From positions 1 to 36,203 of the forward strand of contig KZ992520.1 in NCBI GenBank assembly GCA_003614735.1: a DNA stretch of 36,203 bases, written 5' to 3'. Position 1 is the stretch's first letter. Every line of letters starts with the position of its first letter. This DNA comes from Thamnocephalis sphaerospora. Lineage: Eukaryota; Zoopagomycota; Zoopagomycetes; Zoopagales; Sigmoideomycetaceae. The notes under the pieces are model-generated. The model saw only the letters and a list, made by a program, of their open reading frames with translations. It did not search any database and was not told where the DNA came from. This document shows positions 29,385 through 36,203 of the stretch, in pieces. Both the position numbers and the translations under genes were made by a program.

Positions 29385-30619
29385 GTTTAACCGCAAAAGT
29401 GGGCACTGGTAGCGAGTGAACGAGCTGAGAGACTACTGCGCTGGACAGTAGACGTGATGGACGCAGCTGAGGATGTCTGCGTTTGCGGTCGTGTTGGTCA
29501 GGGCGGAAACACAGCGTACGGCACGGTAGCGCGGTTGACCAGTAGCGATTGTGTAAAAGGGTGACGATGGTATTGTGCGGGGCGGATGGCCTTTGGAAAA
29601 CGAGGGCGGGCGTTGATGCTGCGCGCGCAAGACGATAACGTCTGCATTTACTTTATAGGCCAATGTAGGCGGTGGTCTGTGGGTGGATGCGCTGCATGTG
29701 GCGGCCAAAGAGCTCATGTCGAGGCAATGTGGTACATGCACGAATGCCCCACACTTACTGTCGCCTCTTTGCTACTCTCACGCATGGTCGCGTGCATGCT
29801 GATGCCATTGCTGATACCATCCACTCATGACGCCGACCGGCCCGTCTACGCTATTGCATTTATGTGAGCGAAACGAAGCGCGCACGCAGATTCACACCGT
29901 CTCTCCACCCCTTGGACTATCGACGTTTCTTCACGCGCGTGACTCACATGCGCGGCAGCTATCGGCGGTGAGGCTCACTAGCGTGTGGGCACATGTGCAG
30001 ACCACACACACGCGTAGGACCACACGGCTGCGCGCGCTAGCCGGTGGAAAGTAGCGTAGCGCCAGTTTGAACGGCGGTTTGCATACATCCTCACGTGCTA
30101 GCCACCAACACATTCGCCAGCGGGACAATGGTCTTTGGGTGGCACATCTACTCGAATTGGCCATGGGCGGTTGATTTAGACGGTAGGTCGGATGCCATTT
30201 CAGCCGCGTACGCACATGCGTCGCACCGTCCTTGAGACAGCATCCTGCAGAAGCGCAGCCATGGGGCCATGCTTCCAACGCGCATATATGCACACCCTCC
30301 ATATCCGCTCGCGTCTGAGACCGTACGCCAGTGCGGGGCTGGCGTAACCGCTCAAGCGTACCAGTCGCTAGCATGCTCGCCTGGTCATTGTTCTGACTGT
30401 GGTTGTGTTTTTGCAAGCGTGTTCGCGACAAAAACACGTGCTGCCAAGGGCACAAGCTTGCGACAGCGAACGGGTGGGTGGACAGGGCGGCTTACGTGTC
30501 TGGACGCCTGGCGCTCCATGTTGAGCGCTGCCAAGTTGAATCGCTCGCCTAAAGCACGTGCACAGAGTGAGCGTCGATAGAGAACGTTATTGTAATATGA
30601 ATGTGTGTTTATATGAATG
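29385..30619. other. Intergenic region
   Basis: Sequence between two minus-strand genes, thus the promoter of the left one and the 3' flank of the right one. Open frames up to 174 codons exist (minus strand 29931-30455) but have unusual Cys/His/Trp-rich composition and no domain. Confidence 0.45.
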
Positions 30620-31567
30620 CTATTGGATGCGCATATTCAACAGTGCTTGTCGCAATGATGTGGCGACGGCAGAGGTAACGGTGTGACGACGAGACGCCCG
30701 AGACTTTGGATGATTGGCTGCATTGGCCATGCTTTTGCGTGCGACGGCCGGAAGCGGGGCAATGTCGTCCGACTCGACACCCGTGCTCTGTGCGCTAGAA
30801 CTCAAACAGAGCGTGTCGCAGGAGGCAAGGCCGTGCGTGTGCAGTGCTAGCGGGCGCTGCTGCGGTAGGTCGGCCGTGTCGGCCAGGGTGGCACCGCTCA
30901 GTCGGCCAGCTGGCGCGGGCGCGACCGTGTTGTGGGTGCTGCTGCTATCGCTGCTGGTGTCCAGGATCGCCGGGACGACGGCAGTGGTGGCGGTCGGATG
31001 TATCTGGCTGTATAGACTGTGGCGTCGTGGGCGCACTTCGTCGGTGCGCTCGCTTGTATCTGCACATGCTGGCGGATGCAGCGGTTGGTGCAGTTCAGAG
31101 GACGCTTCCGCCGGCGTGCTTTCTTGACTACCATTCATCCAAAGTCGGCCAAACGCACGTAGCGTGTCTCCCATACGCTGCCAGCGGCTAGTCTGCCGCG
31201 TGCTATCTTGAGCACTCGGTGGCGGCTCTACTGGCGGCAGCTTTGGCAGCAATGGTGCCTCGGGTGCCTCAACTTTTGCCCCGCTTCTCGACACGGGGTA
31301 TCTCAATGAGGCACGCCAGCGATTGCTGCGCAAACGAGGGTGGCGGCGGGTATCGTGGGTGTTTGTAGGGACAGCTGGGTTGTTAATGCATGGTGCTAGT
31401 TGGCTATCCAAGTGGTGTAGCAAAAGGGGGTGCGCATGTTCAGGGTGGGCATTGGCATCGTCCGCATATGCAGGCAAACGCCCATCTTTCGCAACAGCAG
31501 CGGGCGTGCTTTTGCTGGGCTCGCGCCACTGGCCGTTCACCGCTACTGTGAAGCGTTGAAACAGCAT
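30620..31567 (-). CDS. Disordered Ser/Pro/Ala-rich protein, 315 aa, MLFPxF family
   Basis: ATG 31565-31567 to TAG 30620-30622, no intron. It starts MLFQRFTVAVNGQW. No domain is recognised. It contains a Pro-rich stretch (LLPKLPPVEPPPS), a possible amphipathic helix (WQRMGDTLRAFGRLW), PRRHSLYSQ, and ends with ASRRHTVTSAVATSLRQALL. The RRxS/T sites suit PKA-like kinases. The 33528-34475 protein has the same length and a similar start but opposite orientation, suggesting divergent paralogues. Function unknown. Confidence 0.65.
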   Translation of the reverse strand: MLFQRFTVAVNGQWREPSKSTPAAVAKDGRLPAYADDANAHPEHAHPLLLHHLDSQLAPCINNPAVPTNTHDTRRHPRLRSNRWRASLRYPVSRSGAKVEAPEAPLLPKLPPVEPPPSAQDSTRQTSRWQRMGDTLRAFGRLWMNGSQESTPAEASSELHQPLHPPACADTSERTDEVRPRRHSLYSQIHPTATTAVVPAILDTSSDSSSTHNTVAPAPAGRLSGATLADTADLPQQRPLALHTHGLASCDTLCLSSSAQSTGVESDDIAPLPAVARKSMANAANHPKSRASRRHTVTSAVATSLRQALLNMRIQ

Positions 31568-33440
31568 GTTACAAGTTTTGTGTCGCAGCACGTTTGCTTA
31601 CACGAGCGACAACAATGGCACTGGTGTGATACGGCCGTCGCAGCTCTAACAACAACAGGCACGACTGTTATAGGGTGGGTGTAGTGTGCTGTACAGCAGA
31701 CGCTCAGCAAAAATGTTGCTGGTTGAGACTGGATAGCGAGTATGAATGCACACTGATGATGGCCTAGGGTGCACGCACAGAAGAAACGCCGTGCACAAAA
31801 AGGACAAGGCAAGGAGGTGGCTGCCTGAGTGAGGGCAGGTTGATCTAACAAACAGACAACGGTGTTGGTATCGTAAATGTGGTGGAGTGATGAACAGGCT
31901 GGTCGGCAGGTGGATCAACGAAAATGTTGGTGGCAAAAGAGCGACGACCACACTGACGACGCCAAAGATATGTTGGCGAGATAGGACGTCCCGCGCCCTT
32001 TCAGACCGTGTAAAGGATGCAACGGCTGTCGCTGACGCCGTGCAAGAGGGCAGGATTTGGCGGTGAGGAGCAGTAAGAAACGTTGAAAAGCGAGCTGGTG
32101 TTGCCAAGTGCACAGCGGTGCATGAAGCCAAGGGCGTATGCTATGCTAGCCAGCGGGCGGGAGAGATGCCGTAGAGCGGAAGGACGGGCGGCAAGGCGGG
32201 ATATGGTCGGCTGTCGGCGCTAGTGGCCATGCCGAGTGGTTTTGAATGCTTTACCACGCCCTTCCATAGACTCCGTGCTTTGTAACAAGCCCGCAACATC
32301 GTGTGCGTCTGCTACCCCGTTTGCGGCACTTGCACGCTGTCGATGCACACAAACAGTCGCACACCGTCGGCTATGGCAAAAGCGTCGTATCTGGAATAGT
32401 GCAACGGCTAAATGTCATGCCCATCAGCGTCAAGAAATCCGTTTCGCGCATGGACCCGCCAGAGCGCCCGCGCATTCCCGACGGGTGCCGTGCGTTTTGG
32501 GGAGTGCCCATGTGGAGACAGTGCAGCGTTCCACACGCCGTCAATAGAGTACGCTCAGCAGCGCATGGACCGCGCGCGGCGTGAGACGCGCTGTGCCATG
32601 CTGAGCGCCGGCGGTCGGCATGTACTCACACACCCACCCTCCCATATATACACGCCTATAAACGTGGGTATGTAACAGGTGGTCTAGTAGCCACAAACAC
32701 TGTGTTGGCGCCACTTTGCCAGCCTCTTCCATGCCAGCTGATCTTCTGTTCGGACCATCGGTGCGGGCTACTGGACGCTGAAAATAGCCGTTCACAATGG
32801 CGCTACAGCATGCACAAATAACCGTCCAGCTTGGTTGGGCAGACTGGAATATCAAACAGCGCCTGTCTCATCAATCCCCCCTTGGTCGGTTCTGGCCAAC
32901 CGCGCCTGTTGGCGTCATCTGACGGTGGCTGGGTATTTCACGCGTATAAGCGTCCGGCGCCAAAGCTCTCGGCTGTTTCGCATCCAGTTGCCTTTCATCT
33001 CCTCCAACCGCGGCATCCGTCACGCTTAGCCACGCTGGTGCCGAGCATCAGCGGCCGTCCCGTCTACTTTCAGCTCATTTCCTTACATCTCCTGCAGACT
33101 TCACCGTCCTAGTACAGCGCTGTGTGCCGTCTAGCACGATATGCCATTGCCCTTCACGCACAGGCTATTTCACGTGTCCTACTAGTTCCTCGTGGTGCTT
33201 TGACCAGCGAACGTGCAAGCGTCGCTGTTCGCCCGTCGGTCGGCCCGTCAGTCCGTCAGTCCGCTGTGTACCTGTTTTTTGGGAGTCTACAGCGTTCATA
33301 CTGTCGCTACGGAAAAGCACAGTACTCGGGGCCATCAGCCAATACGGTTAGCGATTCTTCAGCCCTGCAGTCCCCTTATTTCGTACTGCTTTTCTGTCGT
33401 CTGCGAATCGGTTAGGGCCCAGCCTAGTCTTCTCTGTTCT

Positions 33441-33443
<3 letters not shown>
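31568..33443. promoter_or_regulatory. Divergent intergenic region between the two 315-aa genes
   Basis: It holds promoters and leaders of the head-to-head genes starting at 31567 and 33528. The part near 33225-33270 has short GTCGGTC/GTCAGTC-type repeats. No gene is supported, and open frames here lack protein character. Confidence 0.45.

Positions 33444-33475
<32 letters not shown>
33444..33475 (+). repeat. (CA)16 microsatellite
   Basis: A perfect 32-nt CA run, 52 bp upstream of the ATG at 33528, so in the 5' leader or core promoter of that gene. Confidence 0.97.
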
Positions 33476-33476
<1 letters not shown>

Positions 33477-33527
33477 TGTCTTCTCCTTCTTGCTTACTCT
33501 CTGGTAATAGCTGCAACATTTCTCGCT

Positions 33528-34475
33528 ATGCTGTTCCCATCTTTTTCTGATGCAGTTCGGCGCGACATGGGCCTTGCTCACTGTCCGCGCTGGACGTCTT
33601 TTTCTGATCACGACACCACTCCCACGCGTACGCGCACGATGTCTCTGCCACCCCAAGGCATTATGACACTGACATCGTCCTCGGCAAAAATCACGCGCAA
33701 GCATAGCATTCGCGGCCGTCTGTGGCGTGCAAAGCCTAGCACGTCGTCAACGCTTGCACAGCCGCCGCACCATCCGGTTGCACAGCCAGCGCCACTACCG
33801 GTGGTGCAAGCACCGCAATGTGACACGCTTGGCAAAGCGGCCAAACCACCATCGCCACCGCCACTATCGCCACCACGAAAGAGTTCGCACGCGCACCGTG
33901 CCCGCAGGTATACGACAGGAGCACCGGCCACAGCCCCTGTCGCATATTTTCCCGCAACCGGTGCCGGTACCAGCGCCCCTGCCTTCGTTTCCTCGTACCA
34001 GTACTCGTCTTTGACGAAAGGAGCGACACTTCCGTGCGCGCCTGCACCCACCGGTAGACCGCATGGTCCAACCCATTCCCGGAGACGTACTATATCGCAC
34101 AATCTGCGCGTGTCTACCGACGCCAACGACACACGCGCAGACGACGACCACCTGTTTCACTCTTCACTGAGCGACGCAATGTGCTATGTCGCTGCGCTCG
34201 ATTCAACCTGGCGCCCGTCCGCTCCTTTGCCAGGCGTGGAACAACCACCGCCATTGCCGACCACGCCGCGGACGTTTTTCTTCACCAAAGTGGTCGGGTC
34301 CATGTCCAGCTCCGAGCGGCTGGCCGTACACTCTGGTGAGCTGGCCATGGCGCAGCGTTCCAGGCGCCATTTGCGCAGTCTTACGGCGCCACCCCGGGCT
34401 CTGACCAGCGACAAAGGCGTGATGGCGCCGTTGACGCCTGACAGTTGTATCACCGTGGAGCTGTATTTGCGCTGA
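33528..34475 (+). CDS. Disordered Pro/Ser-rich protein, 315 aa, MLFPxF family
   Basis: ATG 33528 to TGA 34473-34475. The frame is open further upstream, but that part translates the CA microsatellite as a Thr-His run and has no ATG, so the internal ATG is preferred. It starts MLFPSFSDAVRRDMGL. Features are TRKHSIRGRLWRAKP, a Pro-rich segment (KPPSPPPLSPPRKS, with SH3-type PxxP), RRYTT, SRRRTISHNLR, and a C-terminal part with TPRTFFFTKVVG and SRRHLRSLTAPPR. No domain is recognised. Probably a phospho-regulated disordered protein related to its divergent neighbour. Confidence 0.65.
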   Translation: MLFPSFSDAVRRDMGLAHCPRWTSFSDHDTTPTRTRTMSLPPQGIMTLTSSSAKITRKHSIRGRLWRAKPSTSSTLAQPPHHPVAQPAPLPVVQAPQCDTLGKAAKPPSPPPLSPPRKSSHAHRARRYTTGAPATAPVAYFPATGAGTSAPAFVSSYQYSSLTKGATLPCAPAPTGRPHGPTHSRRRTISHNLRVSTDANDTRADDDHLFHSSLSDAMCYVAALDSTWRPSAPLPGVEQPPPLPTTPRTFFFTKVVGSMSSSERLAVHSGELAMAQRSRRHLRSLTAPPRALTSDKGVMAPLTPDSCITVELYLR

Positions 34476-36203
34476 GTGCTGTGCCGTCGCAGCAACAACG
34501 ACGGTGACGCACGTGCAGTGCAGCCGGTGAAGGTGCGCTGCTGGGCGGGTGGCGTCGACTGTGCACGCACCACATCCATTGACGATGCACATGGTGCTAC
34601 CATCCACCATGCTGCCTGGTAGCACATGCTGCCATTGCTGCTATGATCCAGCATTGCTGATTTGCTATTTGGCCGCGAGTCGCGTGTCAAGCGACGGCTT
34701 TGCACCGCAAGGTGGGGTCTGTCGTGCTTCAATCTTCCGGCCGCCGCTGGCTGACGGCCTGCTGCTACCAGCGTGTCGCCGCTTGCAGCCAACCTGCACG
34801 CGATGCAACATGCGTGCCAGCTTGCTGGTGCATCATAGTGTAATCTCATAAAGCCACAGTATATGCAAACGCCCGGCATATTCTCAAAGTAAATCTTGCA
34901 GTTCAGTTATGCACAATACCCTCTATGCCGCACGCGAGCCACGGTGGCCGGCGCGCATGAGAGAGCATGCAGGTGCCGGATCGCGCTGCTTTTCTGCCAA
35001 GGGTCGCCATCGCTCTCGCGTGCGAACTCGTCACGCTGCCTGCGTCTGTGGTGGAGCTGTCGTGAAACACGCTGGTAGTCTGCATGTCCACGTCAGCGCT
35101 TCTTGCTTCCTTCGTGCGAATGCAAGCGGCCTTGTCGTGCTGTGGCCCTCATGTCCGTATGCGTATGCATGTATGTGCCATCCTCATGTGGCCGGGTATG
35201 TTTATGTTGCGCGTGTGTGTGTATGTGTGTGTGGTTCAGAATAGCACTGTGCTGACATTGCCAGTTGTATACAGTGCCGCCATTAGGCGTGCATTTGCCT
35301 GCGCGCGTGTGTGTTTTGCGCCAAAGTTGGCTGGCAAAGCAGCATACACACAGGCCAGCGGCGCCAACAGCCGAGCCTGTTTCCCGCTCAGCGTGTCACT
35401 CGACTTGTCACAGGCTCTGCACTAGCGTGCAAGCAGTCTTCGCTCGAGGCCTCTCTTTACCAGAATGATCCATGCTGACGCTGCAACTACACCTTGCCAC
35501 GCCGCCACGGATGCTTATGGTGTGATCACCCGCTCATGGCTCCACGTCGCCCATGCGGTGCGTGTTGGCATCGAATCACGTCTTTGCCCAACCAGCGGCT
35601 GTTGGGCTAATCACACTGCCACCTGGCGGTCTGGCGCGTGTCTTCCGCCGCAGTTAGCATCGGTACCAACGCTGCCGCCGTCGCGTGCACTCTGTCATTG
35701 TACATGCCACGGCCATATGTGCACGTATGGCACAATCTCAGCCGTGTGTCCTCTGCACGGCAGTCCATTCCGCTACCACAAGCCAAGTGCAGCGCGCGTC
35801 CACCAGTAAACGTGCACACAGCTGCAGCATTCCCATACCGCATTCCTAGGCTTGCATCATCGATGTCGCCCGTAGCACACGAGCGCCTTCCTTCACGCCA
35901 GCTCAACAGGCAGCCCATTTTTAGGCCGCCACTTGTCGCCTTCGCCCCGTCTGCTCGCAAGTCAAACTCACCATCAGCTCTTCTTCCACCGGCATTTCTT
36001 CTGCCAGTTTTCCATCTTATCCTACATTCGCCTGGTTTTGCGCCACATTATATTCACCCCCACTAGCCACTACTACCACTACTACCACTACCACCACTAC
36101 CCAGTAACCGTGCCTGGTTGCGTGCTATAACATTGCAGTTTCATCATCCGCCTGCCAACAATCACTCCCCGCAAACTTCTTCTTCTAGTCCTTGTTCACG
36201 CCT
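34476..36203. other. Intergenic region at the window end
   Basis: No gene can be supported. A GT-rich stretch lies at 35208-35232. Pyrimidine-rich sequence with an ACT/ACC microsatellite at 36067-36102 suggests the leader of a plus-strand gene that starts beyond the window. Confidence 0.45.
36067..36102 (+). repeat. (ACT/ACC)n microsatellite
   Basis: About twelve trinucleotide units alternating CTA/CCA registers (CCACTACTACCACTACTACC and on). It lies in apparently non-coding pyrimidine-rich sequence. Confidence 0.85.

Noticed and set aside
29931-30455. 174-codon minus-strand open frame
   Set aside because: Cys/His/Trp-rich without any motif; no shared start with its neighbours.
31887-31954. 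Box C (GTGATGA) and box D (CTGA) 60 bp apart on the plus strand
   Set aside because: No terminal stem directly next to the boxes, and no relation to the two convincing snoRNAs.
34184-34879. 231-codon minus-strand open frame opposite the 33528-34475 gene
   Set aside because: Antisense shadow of a GC-rich coding region with no domain of its own.
35638-36066. 142-codon plus-strand open frame at the window end
   Set aside because: Pyrimidine-rich sequence gives a Pro/Ser/His-rich translation leading into a microsatellite; more likely a leader region.
1-36203. CRISPR arrays, operons or prophage
   Set aside because: Introns and tRNA form show eukaryotic nuclear DNA; all repeats found are microsatellites, coding minisatellites or degenerate tandem units without regular spacers.

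Overview
The window is nuclear DNA of a fungus. The evidence is short spliceosomal introns (mostly 44-90 nt, GT...AG, with CTAAC/CTAAT-like branch sites), yeast-type eukaryotic tRNA genes, and three recognisable housekeeping genes: ribosomal protein uS15 (RPS13), the Golgi Rab-exchange-factor subunit RIC1, and an RRM-containing eIF4B-type factor. I cannot place the species. The intron density (27 coding exons in RIC1) points away from budding yeasts and towards an intron-rich lineage such as Agaricomycotina or an early-diverging fungus.

Layout. Bases 1-1700 hold a tRNA-Asn gene followed by gene-poor sequence with what looks like a decayed mobile element. Bases 1702-7360 hold two large, divergently transcribed, Ser/Pro-rich disordered proteins. 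Bases 8077-12307 hold two paralogous secreted proteins, each made of three copies of an eight-cysteine module joined by tandem-repeat Pro-rich linkers. They share a TATA box and 5' leader. Bases 13290-13763 hold a small secreted protein with an internal duplication. Bases 14750-26132 are the housekeeping core: a C/D-box snoRNA, RPS13, a second related snoRNA, a five-exon putative nuclear factor, RIC1 (minus strand) and eIF4B (plus strand, divergent from RIC1). Bases 26133-28960 are gene-poor again, with degenerate tandem repeats, a tRNA-Lys gene and a second relic of the element seen near tRNA-Asn. Bases 28965-34475 hold three more small disordered proteins whose N-termini resemble one another (MLF-P/Q-x-F). 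The last 1.7 kb shows no gene I can support.

The most notable points are the two paralogous C/D snoRNAs flanking RPS13, whose guides are offset by two bases on the same predicted 25S rRNA target. Next are the eight-cysteine secreted module family with invariant cysteine spacing, and the paired element relics that each lie about 100-200 bp downstream of a tRNA gene. Five disordered proteins, most of them carrying basophilic-kinase (RRxS/T) sites and three carrying RxxSTP motifs, occur at both ends of the window. Exon models for RPS13, RIC1, eIF4B and the 16252-17990 gene were built by hand; each closes to a whole number of codons.
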